64,000 bases of DNA, taken from the NCBI RefSeq assembly GCF_033958435.1, contig NC_134140.1:60047001-60111000 (forward strand), in the 5' to 3' direction. Each line of letters starts with the position of its first letter. Position 1 is the stretch's first letter. The notes beneath the pieces are model-generated. The model worked only from the letters and a program-made list of their open reading frames with translations, was not told the origin of the DNA and searched no databases. Made by a program: the position numbers and the translations under genes. The stretch is from Carettochelys insculpta. Lineage: Eukaryota; Chordata; Testudines; Carettochelyidae. Positions 1-12,603 of the stretch are shown one piece after another.

Positions 1-1139
1 TTATAGGATACCTTACTTTTTTGTATTCTCTATATTCATGTAATAGATGAGGTTAAGAGTACCTGTACATCTGGACCTCTTAGTTCCTTCAGTAAAACTG
101 CCCAGACCTTGTAGGGAGAGAAAAATAACTAATATTTTGTTTGCAAGAGTTGGGGGTGGCTGCATTATACAAATGAATGCTATTCAGTCTTTATACCACA
201 CTGTACCATCATGAATTTTGTATGTGCCACATATTTTATGGACACAAATAGCTATTTTAGAAATGCTATAGAGACTGGGACTCCAGGCAAAGATGTCAGG
301 TATAATTTAAATTATTGCTACAGAAAATCATGGTTCTGCTTGTCAGTGTTATACCAAAAGCCCTGACAACTTGCAGTTTACCTGCCATGAACAGCACATA
401 CTGAAGATAAACTTGGGTTGTTGGGAAAACTACATTTCTTTCGACTGTTTGCATACCAGTGATATTTCACACTAATTCCACTGGATGGCACTGAAGGAGA
501 CAAGATCGCATGTAAGCAGTTCCGAAGTTCAATATAACTTTTAAAAGTAACAAAGGTTTCCTTGTTCAAGCTACTGCTGAAATGATCAGACAAATGTGGT
601 CTAGTTTCCCATTTTGATATAGTTGTGATCAAAGCCATCTCTTAAGCGCTGTTAACTGAAGTTTCAAGTTTGTTGAAGAAGCAAAGCTGTAGAGTTGAGC
701 CTGACACTGTGCTTCTGACTCTAACCACACTCCTGCTCCATGGGCATGCAGAAGTCGGGATTTGGTTTTGACCCACGTCCTAAGATCAGATTTCAAGATT
801 TTTTGCACTGAAAACTTAAGATGTGTTTCATGACACTCAGGAGAACTTACAAATGTGTAACTTTCATAGTTACAAATGGATTAATTTTAAAGGCTATTAG
901 CTTGTAATCTGGTTGCATCTCTTTCGCAAAGACATACGAGTTTGCAGCTATGACTCTCCTTGGATTAAACATCTCTACTTGCAGTCTGAGAAGCAGTGTG
1001 ATGTTTAGGAGGACATCCACATTTGGGACCCTGTCCTACAATCCCTACACAGGAATTGCAACAGCATGCCGCGAAGGGGCACAATGCTTCCCGTGTCCAT
1101 TGGGTCCATGGCTGGGAGTCTTTGGCTCTTTCCTCTCTC
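1..1139. other. AT-rich stretch with no recognised gene
   Basis: No open reading frame here has a recognisable domain and no exon with good splice sites was found. The sequence is AT-rich and looks like ordinary intergenic or deep intronic vertebrate DNA. I see no clear repeat family. Confidence 0.5.
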
Positions 1140-1700
1140 TCTGCCTTCAGATTCTAACTGCATACAGATCTTATGTCATCTGCCTCCATAATATTTCTGT
1201 GATCCAGTTTTATCTCTGTCCACATCAGCAAAGCTCTCTACTAGGCCTTTATCATCTTGCACCCTTGCTAGTGTAGTCTTCTCATCCATTCACCTGATTC
1301 CCTCAAGTCCATTTAAACTACTACTGCTAAAACTATCTTCCAGGCCTATTATTGTGACTACATCATTCCCTCCCCTTGAATCTCTTCCTGTAGCCCCCTT
1401 TTCCGTAAGCTTCTTGGTCTTACCTCTAAGGCCCTTCACACTTTAGCCTTTTTCGGCTTATCTATTCTTGTATCTGACAGTGTCAACATATGTCCTTTTG
1501 ATTCTGAGCCAGTGGTGTCAGTCTCAAGCTCACATGCTTAACCATAGGCCACCCTTCATGCATGGAATGCCTTTAGTGAACCGTGCCACTGCTCTTTCTT
1601 TAAGAGCGCTCCTCAAGATCTACTCGTAACACATTACCTATGGCAAATAGGCCCTAGTCAGTCTAGTTGCCTTTAGAAACCACTGACATCATTATTGTTC
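1140..1700 (+). repeat. Possible ancient L2/CR1-like LINE fragment
   Basis: The pyrimidine-rich text resembles the decayed 3' part of an old amniote LINE of the L2/CR1 clade. It has a segment around 1370-1440 of the 'data on price/transport of coding tail' type, followed by a motif around 1555-1625 like the tail peptide that ends many L2/CR1 ORF2 copies. All frames are broken. The assignment is by resemblance only and could be wrong. Confidence 0.3.
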
Positions 1701-2019
1701 GTTAATGTGAATGTATCTGTATATGTCAACACAAAACTAAGTAACTATGCACACATTTAGTTTATCTGACCACTTGAAGGGGATGGTGTAGGATGTTGCA
1801 TTGATATAAAAGCTGGGCTTTGGGAAACAAAACACTCCCAAAAGCTAGGAAGTAAGAAAAATGGTACTGCCCTGGCCCCAAAGAACTCACTCATGAATAT
1901 CACAGGCTTGATCATCCACTGCCTTGTACTGCATGTAGTCATTTGCATTTATGCAAAGTGGGCACAACATGCTACCTGAAAAAAGAGTGGTGGCATTTTG
2001 CCCGAGTTCTGAAATGAAT

Positions 2020-2080
2020 GCATGGGGGTGGACTGGTTGGCCTCTCAAGGTCCCTTCCAGTCCACAATTCTATGATTAAG
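2020..2080 (+). repeat. CR1 LINE 3'-end fragment
   Basis: This short piece carries the hallmark CR1 tail: a 'ggactggttggcctctcaaggtcccttccag'-type segment ending in the terminal ATTCTATGATT motif at about 2068-2078. Sauropsid CR1 elements usually survive as such 5'-truncated tails. Confidence 0.75.
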
Positions 2081-2786
2081 TTTAAATGACTACACAATGG
2101 TCAAGGAAAGGGGGAATAAGTGGCATAGTACACCAACTACAGGATTTCCTTTCACAGAGTTCCTATCTGCATTGACTCCTCTTGAAGCTTATAATAGACA
2201 TGTATTACAAACACCCTCATCTTCTAGCCTTAGTCCCATTGGCACAGGATGGTGCTTAGAGTCCTTCTCTTCCATTCCAGTCTGTCTTGAAGCAATTCAT
2301 TAGAAACTCCACAGACAATCGATTTCATCACCCGGAAGTGGAGTCCCTACAGTACCATTCCATGGTTGCCTGAGACACAGAGACAGCACCAGCCTCTTAG
2401 TATGGAGGACCTGAGGTTGGCCTTGGGCACTCCTCACCATGGGGCTCTGCCCCTTCCTCATCCACATCCCCTCCATGCCTCATCCCCTGCTCTTCCTCTT
2501 CCCCTCAAGGCCCCGTCTCCCAGCCAGGATGGAATTCAGAGCTGGGCCCTAATAAGAACTGCCCAAGGAGCTCAGTCCACTATGAGAAGCCCGAGATCTT
2601 CTAGCTGCCTTGGACACCATGCCCCAAGGGGCAGAACACAGCTCGGGGGCTGCTGTCAGCCCCAAGGCTAAGGAAAAGTCCAGAACTCCCTACGATGGCC
2701 CAGGTTCCCTGGGTGGCTCTTACCTTCTGGCCTGGCCAGGGACAGGGCCATGAGGAAATTGTTTAAGACATCCAGAGCAGTCTGTA
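2081..2786. other. Intergenic stretch without recognised gene
   Basis: The segment 2366-2671 is GC-richer and has an open frame of about 100 residues rich in Pro, His and Ser. It has no domain, and composition alone explains it. I call nothing here. Confidence 0.4.
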
Positions 2787-2788
2787 TA

Positions 2789-3431
2789 CAGTAACTCCTC
2801 AAGATACACACATCTGAAATGCACTTATCTCACATTTACATGAGGGGGTTGTGGGGAGGGGGGGATCAGTGCCCTGGGGGGTGGGGAGGCCCGCAGCCCT
2901 GCAGCTGGAAGCCAGCAGGGCAGCACCTGGGTGGAAGAGCCAGCTGCAGTGTACCCAGCTGGGGGTGGGGAGACCTGCAACCCCATGCTGGGAAGCAGCT
3001 GGACTCTCAGTCCAGCCCCCAGTGGCAGCCCCAGGTGAGGCTGCCGCTTGGTTCCCCTCTCCTCTGCTTGCAGGACCCAGGAAACTGACCAGCCATGACC
3101 TGGTCAGTTTCTCAGGTCCCACAAGTGGTGGGGAGATGGGAACCAAGTGGCAACCACATCTGGGGTTGCCGCTAGAGGGCTGGCCTGTGAGTCCATTTGG
3201 TTCCCAGCTCCCCACTGCTTGTGGGACTGGGAAGCTGACCAGCCATGAACTGGTCAGTTTCCTGGTCCTGCAAACCACAGGGAGACTGGTATCAGGCTGT
3301 ACCCTGGTTCCTGGCTCCCTGCCACTCTGGGAGCCAGGAAACTGACCAGCCCTTGGGCAGCACTTGCACAAAAATTCAAGTTACACTGGGGTTGCTGGAA
3401 TGCAACCCCCACATAACCTGAGGGTTTACTC
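2789..3431 (+). mobile_element. Mariner-like MITE with internal minisatellite
   Basis: The ends read CAGTAACTCCTC on the left and, on the other strand from the right, GAGTAAACCCTC. Each is flanked by TA (2787-2788 and 3432-3433), which is the Tc1/mariner target duplication. The interior holds diverged units of about 90-110 bp that repeat a 'ggaaactgaccag' core and a 'ggttcc(t)ggctcccc' core. The element is non-autonomous. A second copy in the same orientation lies at 63,251-63,911. The long GC-rich open frames on both strands here are by-products of the repeat units. Confidence 0.7.
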
Positions 3432-3433
3432 TA

Positions 3434-4880
3434 TTATTTGGTGTTGAATTTAATGCTTAAGCAAAGCGTAATGCTTAGTGGCAAAAGTTAGTATATAGGT
3501 GAACAAAAGAAGTGGCCAAGTGGGACAAAAAAATTGGTACCAAAAATCTGTTGTGCTCATCGTGACCTCTCTGAAGGAAAGCAACACAATATCTTCTCCA
3601 TATTATTTGTGAAAGGCGCTCATGTAATCCTGCAGGCAGCTTCACTCCATTGTTTCACTTCTGTTTCATAGAAGAGATGGAGATTTTATTAGAATGTAGT
3701 GAACCATCAATAATTAGCCTCCAGCAAATCAGTACAGACCTATGTAATATAATATTTATAGGCAGAATGGATTAAGACTTGACACCTGTGAAATTATAAA
3801 AATGATGAAAATTAATAGCTTCCTGAGACTGGAATGATTGTTGCTAGTGTTTTATAAGTTGTTTAATGTCACAGGGAGGGATCTGGTTCCCTGAAGATGT
3901 GAGCAATCAGTGTAAACTTCATAATGCTCTCAACCCATTTTTTCCCAGTGAATGGCAGAGACAGTGTGCACAACAGCAGCAACATAGATTTAAAAACCAA
4001 CAATGAAATACAGAAACAGAGTCAGGAGGCAAGAACAGTGATGTTTGATATTTTGCATATTTTTAAAAATCTCTTTTGATAGCATCTCCAATTAGAGGCA
4101 TTTTTCCACTGTGTCTGCCAAGAAACATTTGTACATTCGTGAATAGGAATCTGACTTTTAAAGGCAGTCACTTAGCAAAATGCTTTTAAAAAGAAACACA
4201 TAAAAAGCAACATTAACAGTGAAAACACTGTAAATATTTACAGGCTTTTTGTGTTCAATTTCCTGAGTTTTACTTTACAAATCCTTTCAATAGCAGTAGA
4301 TTATAAATGTTAAGGGCAAAGTTGTTCCTGGCCTAGAATGGTACTTTTTCTTCCAAAGAGGACATTACCAATTTGGAGCTATAGTCTCTCCTGCAGCGCA
4401 GCCAGCATAGTTGGGCTTATGTGACAATGGTTATAGAACAACTTTTTAAAGGATGAAGCAGCACCTGCCATCCCTAGAGTTACTGGAGAAATTGCATTTG
4501 CTGAGCATTGCAGATGCCCTAGGCATCATCTCCATAACAGGACTGTGACTTATAGAAATGAACAAACAAACAAAAAAATCTTCAGTCCTGGCTCATAAAT
4601 ATTGATGGCCCCAACCTTCATGAATTTATCTAGCTCTTTTTTAAAGAATTTTTGAAGAACTCAGGGTGCTCAAAGTTACAATGGGGACTGCGCTAACTCC
4701 AGGCTTGTCTCAGGATCAGAGAACCACAAAGATGGCATGAAGTATCCAAAGGTGGTATTTTAGCGAAGATATTCAGATCATGTCATTTCCTTATGGCACC
4801 TCCGGTCTTGTACATCGCAGGGCTCAGTCAAGCTGGACGATTCGGTCCATGATGGTTGTTAGTGTGTGTGGAAAACTAGA
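3434..4880. other. Unique AT-rich DNA, possible conserved noncoding block
   Basis: No coding frame and no repeat signature are visible across about 1.4 kb, whereas much of the surrounding sequence is transposon-derived. The part from about 3550 to 4320 is evenly AT-rich with many homeobox-like ATTA cores. It could be a conserved noncoding element or simply old unique DNA; the sequence alone cannot decide. Confidence 0.3.
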
Positions 4881-5029
4881 TAATGACTCTCAGGGAAGTT
4901 GACAGACATGGTGAGCCCAAGGATGGGGGTGGGGAGAAACAGCCCTCTGGTTCTGGAAGGGACAGGGCCCCAGGTAGAAGAAGGAGGATGGAGGGCAGCC
5001 AGCTCTCAGCACCACCCAGAGCACACCAT

Positions 5030-5250
5030 GTCATGGCATCTCCACCCTCAGGCAGTCCTCAGAGCCACCCAGAGTGCACCTAGTAGCTTTCTGGAAGCAA
5101 TTTAAAGGGCCCAGGGCTCTGTCTGCGACTGCTACTGTTACTGCAGGAGCGGCAGGGATGGCTAGGAACCTCAGTCCCTTTTGAACTACTGGGCCCCAAG
5201 GCAATTGTCCCCTTTGCTCCTCCCTCTCCCTCCTTTTGTCAGGCCTGATG
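5030..5250 (+). repeat. Interspersed GC-rich repeat, copy A
   Basis: The text 'tttaaagggcccagggctc' followed by a run of GCT/ACT-like triplets and a segment ending in 'gcaattgtcccctttgctcc' recurs in inverted orientation at about 14,520-14,660. It is a dispersed repeat whose family I cannot name; an LTR or SINE-like origin is possible. Confidence 0.5.
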
Positions 5251-5624
5251 ATGCTGGTCTTTACATTTACTCTTTGCAGGTACAAAAAAGTTGCCCAAAT
5301 ACATAACAGCTGCTAATAGGTGAGATGTAGGTCCATGTCTTTCACGCAGCCAGGGTCTGATGGTAAGGGCAGATCTACTTTCAAACTTTTGGCATTTCTT
5401 TTTACACTCCAAACAAGTCTTTGGGATTGTCTCCGCTACAAAAATCAGATCAAAATGATATCGAGCAGCTACTTCTATTATTTTTAACTCTAGCTCCCCC
5501 CCTCCCCGCCCATGCCAAAGTTTCTATATCCCATTTACCTGGCTGAGTTAAATCCTATGGGAAAACATAACAGCAAAAGTCAAACACTGACAGGGACGAG
5601 CTTGGTCTTTCCAGGTAACATGTA

Positions 5625-5952
5625 CTGGTTGAACATCTCTAATCTGGCACCCTTGGGACCTGGCCGGTGCTGGACAAGAGAATTTGCTGGACAACTGGTG
5701 GTCAATATTGTGCAGCAGCATTACCAACACTTCTACTGCTTACTAGGCTCATAGGAGACATTTAGTGGGTAAACTGCAGCTAAATAACAGCACAGAGCAC
5801 CAAGAGCCAGGACCGGTGGCTGTAAACAAACTTTATGCACCCACGGGAAACTTGGCCACACCTATGAGAAGTGGTTGCCTGGCTAACTAAAATCATGCTG
5901 GATTACGGATGTTGCCAGACTAGAGAGTTCTGGATTAGAGAGGTTCAACCTG
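5625..5952 (+). mobile_element. Mariner/Tigger-like MITE with TA duplication
   Basis: Inverted ends CTGGTTGAACATCTCTAATC on the left and, reading the other strand from the right, CAGGTTGAACCTCTCTAATC are flanked by TA at 5623-5624 and 5953-5954. The 328-bp interior has no coding capacity. This is the structure of a non-autonomous Tc1/mariner element. Confidence 0.8.
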
Positions 5953-5954
5953 TA

Positions 5955-7494
5955 TTAAACTGCTGCCTCACTTGGCTAGTCAAGGGTTTACATGGTCATT
6001 GCCATGTAAAAAAGTATACTTTTTTTTCTAGTGAAGACAATTAACTCAACCAGTTCAGCATATGTTAAAGCACAAAGTGCTATGTTTTGCCTAGAGCTTT
6101 AGGAGATGTTCAGTTTCACACATTCACATGACCTATTATCGCACGTTTAAAACACAGCTAAACTTCAGCTGCCCACAGAGGCCTACATCTTCTTCCTGAA
6201 TGGGTCTGATTAATTTAGATCTCAGCAATTTGTGTGCGTATTTCAAGTTATTTCACCCAGTGTGCATTACCTTGTATTGTCAAGCCTCAATGTTATTTTC
6301 GTTTGTAATGCCTAATCACCCCAGCTATGTTACATCTGTCTCAAGTTCCTCAGAGCCTCCTTAGTGTTGGCTATTCTAAATAGTTTTTAGCCATCTTATG
6401 TAGATGCCCTTCCCAAGATCCTAAATGAATATATGAAACATATTGGTCCTTATGTTACTACCTTGGTGAATCATATTATTAATTTGTGGTAAACTGATAA
6501 TTGTTTGGGCTCTCTTTTCTCCATCAGACACTTTCTAATTCCTGACAAATGTCCTCTGTCACTCTGTGACTCCTTTGTGTCTTTGGTAGCCTACTGTGGG
6601 GATTTCGGTCTTATCTAGACTGGGGATTTGCCCCTATTACAGGCATTGGAGTTCAGCCGCCAGTGAGGCTGCACTCCACGTAACCCCCAGTGGTGCTGGC
6701 AAAACTGTTATTTGTGCCAATGCATCATACTCTGGTTTTAAAGAGTCACCAATGGAAACAGCAGTTTTTTCCACCTGTACTATGGGTTTGCAATGGTTCT
6801 GGAGGCTGGCCACCAATGGTTAGAATGAGGGCAAAGTTGCAGCACATGGAAAGGTTTGTCAAAGACTTTCTAAAGGCCAAATAAATTCTATCAGCGGCTT
6901 TCTCTTCATCCAGTGTTTTGTTGACACATTCAAAAAACATCGAATATATTAGAGCATTCAAGATGCAAATTAACAACAGTCACGGCACTGGGTTCACTGT
7001 GCCAAACATAAAACCAAATAAAAACCTGTCAAATAAAAATCAAAAGTGAGTCCAGTGCAAAACCAAATAGATCCAAATAAACCAAATATTGTTTAATTTC
7101 ATACGAACAGCCTGCTTTGGGAGAATAAATATTAAAGACACCCAGATCAGCTACAACCAGCTTTTGCAAAAATCTTTTTGGAGCTTTGAGGTGCAAAACA
7201 GAAAATTACTTTCTCACCATTCTGATGCCTATTTCAAGCAAGGAAACACAGAAGCTTAGGAGGGTATCTGGAAAAAAGCCAGCAAGCAGATAACGAGCCA
7301 ACTCTTTAAATGCCCATTTCTGATCACACTGAAGCTAATTACCAGCTCAGTGTGAGCAGAATCAAGACCTACAACAGAGGAAATGAGAACTCCAGAAGTG
7401 CCAAGCAATTCTTTTAGATGCAACATGCTTCTAGCAATGTATCCTGTAAGCAAAGCAATCCTGAGTAGCGCTCTGTCCTCACAGGTGAGTAAAG
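5955..7494. other. Gene-free AT-rich stretch
   Basis: Open frames up to about 75 residues occur (for example 6596-6823) but have no domain and no splice context. Around 6595-6720 there may be a decayed MITE fragment containing 'tctagactggggatttgccc'; the ends were not found. Otherwise nothing is recognised. Confidence 0.4.
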
Positions 7495-7600
7495 CTAGGG
7501 GGCAAACGTGGAGAGGTGGCCAGAAGAAAATGAAATGAGATTTAATATAGATAAATGTAAGGTAATCCACCTGGGAGAAAATAATAATCAAAATAGGAGG
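7495..7600 (+). repeat. CR1 LINE ORF2 fragment (post-RT region)
   Basis: The frame starting at 7535 reads MRFNIDKCKVIHLGENN, matching the conserved 'FN..KC.V.HLG..N' stretch after the reverse-transcriptase core of CR1-clade ORF2 proteins. The fragment is short and closes quickly, so it is a dead relic. Confidence 0.7.
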
Positions 7601-8473
7601 CTGCTGTTTAGAAAACAGTAGTGGAAGGAAAGGCCTGCAAGCAACAGCAGATTAATTACTGTGGAGAGAAGCTCAAAATGTAACATGGCTGCAAATATAG
7701 AATGCTATTCTGGCACCATAAGGGTGCGGTTTGCAACCATTATCATCTATGGATTAATTATAAAATAAAACAGGTGATGATAATGTTTTGTACTAGTTAC
7801 AAACCTCAGCTGGCCCTGAAGGGGTGAAAATAAAAATATCCTGGATTCAGGTAACCCTGCTTTTCTGGGCCTGCCAAACATGCTGTGTTTGAAGGATTGG
7901 TTTGAGAGAAGCTCAGAAGGCCAGGCACACCGTGATGGAGAGACTGCAGAAAGCTGTAGATTTCTCTGAGAAGTCAGACAAAAGGTTGAACCGGAGGGGG
8001 ATCAGAGAGTGGGTCAGACCCATAGGCAGAACCTTCTCTGTCTAACACCGCCCTTCTGAGATCCTGCAGGGCCTTCTGGTTTGGACTTTTTAGTAACTAA
8101 TTGACTGTTGAAACAATAGGGGACATGCTGCAAGTAAGGGAGCATGTAGGAAGTAGCACAGGGTGACAGGCTTAGACTGACTGCAGGGAGGACCTCGCTG
8201 GTGTTACTTTCCACAGGGCCCTGAGCTGGGGCCTTGTGAAAGGCTACACTAGCAGAACCCTCTCTGCAGTTAGTCTAAGTCTGCCACCCTGAGGAAGAGA
8301 CTCAGGGTCCTGGGCTGTGCCCTTGTGGAAAGGAAAGGAAAGATTCAGGTCCTCCTACTTCATCCCATATAAAGGAAAGGCCGAGAGGCAGGTAGAGGCT
8401 CCAAGCATTCTCATCCTGTGGTCAGGAACCAGACATCTCTCCTGCCCTGACAGACAGACAAGAGGCTGGAGAT
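7601..8473. other. Gene-free stretch
   Basis: No recognisable exon was seen. Purine-rich text around 7900-8460 may belong to an unidentified repeat, but no ends or family motif were visible. Confidence 0.35.
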
Positions 8474-8476
8474 CAG

Positions 8477-8912
8477 GGACGTGTCAACACTAGCACAAAT
8501 CTTCGAAATGGCCATGCAAACGGCCATTTTGAAGATTACTAACGAGGTGCTGAAATGTGTATGCAGCACCTCATTAGCATGCCGCCGGCCGCGGCTCTCC
8601 GAAATTGCTGCATTTCGCTCCCGCGTGGCTCATCCAGATGGGGCTCCTTTTCGAAAGATCCCCGGGAACTTTGAAATCCACTTATTCCTATCAACAGATA
8701 GGAATAAGGGGATTTTGAAGTTGCTGAGGTCCTTTCAAAAAGGACCCCTGTTTGGATGAGCTGCATGGGAGCAAAATGTGGCAATTTCAGAGAGCCGCGG
8801 CTGGTGGCATGCTAATGAGGTGCTGAATACGCATTTCAGCGTCTCATTAGTAATCTTCAAAATGGCCATTTGCATGGCCATTTCAAAGATTTGTGCTAGT
8901 GTAGACGTAGCC
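8477..8912 (+). mobile_element. Foldback Harbinger-type MITE, CAG duplication
   Basis: The element is nearly a complete inverted repeat. Its ends carry 'ctacactagcacaaatctt'-like TIRs and it is flanked by CAG at 8474-8476 and 8913-8915, fitting the CWG target of PIF/Harbinger elements. Subterminal arms contain CTCATTAGCAT, and the centre is a hairpin around 8685-8710 with stem 'ttattcctatc'. There is no coding capacity. Confidence 0.85.
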
Positions 8913-9079
8913 CAGGTGTGCTAACAGCTAGGCCACCCGGCACTCTGTGCACCTTATCTCATACCCATAAAATATGAATGAGTTATGTGTAAAAATTAAT
9001 AATGTTACACTGACAAATCAGAGGGCTGACTCTTGATGCAGAAAACAGAAACCATTTTCTATTGGCCAATGACAAGTTT

Positions 9080-9330
9080 TCAACATGAAACGTCTGTCTA
9101 TAGAAGTTACTGTCAGAAGAGATGTTCCGACAAAACTTCTGTCAACAGATCTTGTCTACACATAAAAGTGGATTCATTTTTTTGATCTGCTCTGTCAACA
9201 AAAGGCCCCCCGGAATGTCTACACAGCTTTTTTAATCGACAGTTTTTGTCTACAAAGTGCATTTTGTAGGTAGACACGCCATGAGTTTTGTCTGCAAAAC
9301 CACAGTTTTGTCTGTAAAACTCTCCAGTGT
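9080..9330. repeat. Degenerate 'gtctacac' MITE fragments
   Basis: Repeated 'tgtctaca' words and 'gtcaaca(g/a)a' motifs at 9105, 9150, 9215 and 9250 look like one or two broken MITEs of a family different from the 8.5-kb element. A similar 'tgttgacagaag' text occurs at 13,478-13,560. I could not pair two ends. Confidence 0.45.
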
Positions 9331-10766
9331 TGAGGTAGCCTTTGTGTACAGTTTTTCAACCAGTTGTGGACCCCAGCTTAGAGTAATTTCTTTTACACCA
9401 TGTTTCCCATGTGTTTATGGTTTGCCAGCACCTACTGTTCAGTAAGAAAGTATCAAGTGTACTGCTCTGACTTTGTATCCTGTGCAGATCAACTGGAATC
9501 AGCGCGATCAGAGCAGAATTGGCCTCATAACTGCTTTATACAAGTAAGGACTTACAGAGACCAGCTACGTCGCCCTAGACATCACAGGCAGTGAGAATCA
9601 GAAAGCTAAGGAGACCTATGTGGTCTGTGTCTGTGTTTGTCAGACTAGTTACATTTTTCTTCATTAAAATGGAGCTCTGTGTCTTTTATCTAGAAAAAAT
9701 AGATTTTTGTCAAACACTGTTAGTCTTAGCAAGATTAATAGTCATACTGACATAATACACTTGCATTTTTAAAACAGTTGACAGTCTGCTTAAAAAAATC
9801 AGAACAAAAACTGTGTGTCCATCATTAAAGAATTAAAAATTGGCTAGCTGATAGATCTCAAAGCATAACAGTTAATGGGGAATCAACTAGTTGGGTGTAT
9901 TTCTGGTAGGGTTCTATGAAGTTTGGTTCCCAGGTTAGTGCTGATCTATTTTTATCAGTGGCTTGCGTGAAAGTAAATTTCCTCCTCTGCAGGAATTACT
10001 AGATGAAATTCTAAGTATCTTGTTATTCAGAAGATCAGAGTGGATGATCGTAGTAGTCTCTTGGATTTAAAAGCTGAGTCTGCAGCTAACGCCAGCAATT
10101 TGTTAGAGTGATGTAACAAAGACAGTGACCTTTTCCAGGTTTTTAAAAAGTACCTTCTTTGTTAATTTAGAATAAATTGATACACTATAAACAGCTGAAT
10201 AAGTATAGTAAAATATATTACATTTTGTGTCTATCATGGAAGCTGGTTAATATATGGTTGTAGACCAGAGAGTTTAGATTTAATAAAGTTAGAAGAAAGA
10301 ATGAGTCTGTCTCCATCCCATTAATTTTCCAGTAGACTCAAAAGAGACTTTCAAAAAAATAAAATGTTTTGGCTGATTACAATAGGACTGATTTAATGCT
10401 AAGTTATTTCCATACCATGTGATCTCCTAACATACATATCAGACAATTAGAGGCCTACCTCTTGGCACACTTAGATCTTTATAAATTGTAGGCTCTCATC
10501 TTTTCAAAGAAGGGCACAGGGAGGGGGGAAACTCGCCTTACAGTTAGATCGTATTTATCTTGTCTTGGTTTAGTCATACTTATTTTAGATTAAATAATAT
10601 ATAATCCAAATAAAAGTGGTATTTGAAGACTAGTAACAATGCTTAACTACATTCTGAAGAGTGAAATATCTGGTAAAGTTTCTTGAGAACATAAGCTCTG
10701 TATAAAGCAGGAACCCACAAAACTCTAGGGCTGTTTTTTCCCTAATTATACGGAAATGTTAAACAT
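9331..10766. other. Gene-free AT-rich stretch
   Basis: Only short, domainless open frames are present. The sequence from about 9640 to 10,760 is AT-rich and unremarkable; no repeat family was recognised. Confidence 0.45.
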
Positions 10767-10769
10767 TTA

Positions 10770-11206
10770 AGCTACGTCTACATGGCCTCTCCTTTTCAGA
10801 AGGTGCATGCAAATGAATGAAATCAGATATGCAAATGAGGTATGGATTTAACTATCTCACACCTCATTTGCATAGTCCCCTGTGGTCTGGCTTCCAGAAG
10901 ACCCATTTCTGGAAGCCAAAGCAGCCATGTGGACAGGGTTCCTCTGAAAGGAACCCCCCCGTTTTTGAAAGCCCTGTTCTTCCTGAAACATAATAGGAAG
11001 AAGGGTGCTTCGAAAGAGAGGTTTCTTTTCGAAGGAACCCCATCCACATGGCTGCTTTGGCTTCTGGAAATGGCTCTTCCGGAAGCCAGATCACACAGGA
11101 ATATGCAAATGAGGAACAAGATATTTAAATCAGTGCCTCATTTGCATTTACAATCTTGCTAATTTGCATGCCCCTTCTGAAGGGGAGAGGCTATGTATCT
11201 GCAGCT
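10770..11206 (+). mobile_element. Foldback Harbinger-type MITE, TTA duplication
   Basis: The left end AGCTACGTCTACATGGCCTC pairs with the right end read on the other strand (AGCTGCAGATACATAGCCTC). TTA flanks both sides (10,767-10,769 and 11,207-11,209), fitting the TWA target of PIF/Harbinger. Arms repeat 'catttgcat'; the two halves mirror each other about a hairpin near 10,975-11,005. The open frames on both strands of this region are products of the palindrome. Confidence 0.8.
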
Positions 11207-11209
11207 TTA

Positions 11210-12384
11210 AAAAGAAACATCTTCTTTACTTTCCATTTTTTAAGCACCGAACTCCAAATTTTGGTCTTGGGTATGTGCATGCAGATTGGAATTGCCTGGA
11301 CACAACCAAGAAGCTTCCTCTGAGAAGCTAGGGTGGTTATCATACCTGTGACTATTTTACTTTGTTTCCCAGAGCATCTCAGTCTGAAGGTTGCTGACTG
11401 CTGCATTTGGCATCTCTTTAAAGGAAAAGAATGTGTTGATCATAAAAACATGCACAATGGTAACAGGCCATTCACATGTGGTTACATGCCTGAATTATAA
11501 ATGACCATACAGCTGTTGTATGCCTGCTACTTATTAAGGCTTACACGATCTGCTGCAGAATTAGTGAAGATGAATCAAAACCTGTTTACATTGCTTCAGA
11601 AAGCAGGATCTTGTTGCAAGACCATATAGGTAGGTAGTGTTCAATTACCGCAAAAGTAATATAATCACCTGAAAAGGAACCTGTATGGAAAATTGGCCAA
11701 CTCCTCACATTTCCTTCATGTTATAGAATTGGGCTCCAGGCACATGGACTCCTTCCAGCTTGCCACAGCTCTGTGCGGTCACTTTGCTCTCCTGTGCGGA
11801 AGGACACTTGTGCACCAGGCTCCTTTGTATATCATACCTGTAGATGACATGGTAATATCACAGCACAAATATCCCTGCTGCGTCACAACACTGCCTATGT
11901 TGAACTAACCCCATTATATTTAAATGAATACAGAAGAGGTTGCCAAGGTGGACTTGGATTGTTTTCAGATCTGTTCCCCCTGCCTGTTGTGAACTGTCTT
12001 TGGCACAATTATCTGCTCAACAAAAGCAGAGTAAGCAGGGGAAAAAAACCCCAGCAACACAAAGAGAAGGTAACATACCTAGTTTAACATAGTTAAAATC
12101 AGTAGTATTGAGTATAAATTTAGCATTGGTGAAAGGTGTCAGAATGATATTGCTGGGACAAGAGCAGGGTCAGCTATGTATCAGTACATCCACATTGTTA
12201 TGGTGCAACATTGCCCTGCCAGAGCCACCTCGATAGTTAAGGGGGTTGTTTGGGCTTCGTGACCATTCAGGCCTAAGGCTTTCTGGTGAGATCACCAACG
12301 AGCATGCTAACAGTGGTGAATATTGAGGTATACACCAGTCTGCTGGGAACTGGACCAAGATCATAGAAGGCATTTTGTCATCCT
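11210..12384. other. Gene-free stretch
   Basis: Short open frames (for example 11,693-11,908) show no domain or splice context. No repeat family was recognised. Confidence 0.4.
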
Positions 12385-12525
12385 ACACCAGGAGGTCCTG
12401 AGTTCTAGTTCCTCGACAGCTCCAGGTGAGGAACTTGGCACACATGATTTGGGCAGGTCATTAGTCCTCACTTTCCTTCTGCAAATAGAGAGAATACATG
12501 TTTACCTCACAGTTAAAAGGTGTGA
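12385..12525 (+). repeat. MIR/CORE-SINE-like relic
   Basis: The order 'ggtcctgagttctagttc', then 'ttgggcaggtcattagtcctca', then 'ctgcaaatagagagaata' follows the layout of amniote MIR-type SINEs, in which these parts correspond to the core and the tail. The copy is strongly diverged. A similar piece lies at 62,795-62,885. Confidence 0.5.
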
Positions 12526-12603
12526 TTAGTAAAGGACTTATCACACACTACCTATCCAGGTTCTTGTAACATATATGTATGTTTGAGCCCTTCAGGAACT
12601 TAA

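Noticed and set aside
2799..3371. 190-residue minus-strand open frame
   Set aside because: It lies inside the mariner-like MITE and repeats the same peptide blocks as the minisatellite units; no domain.
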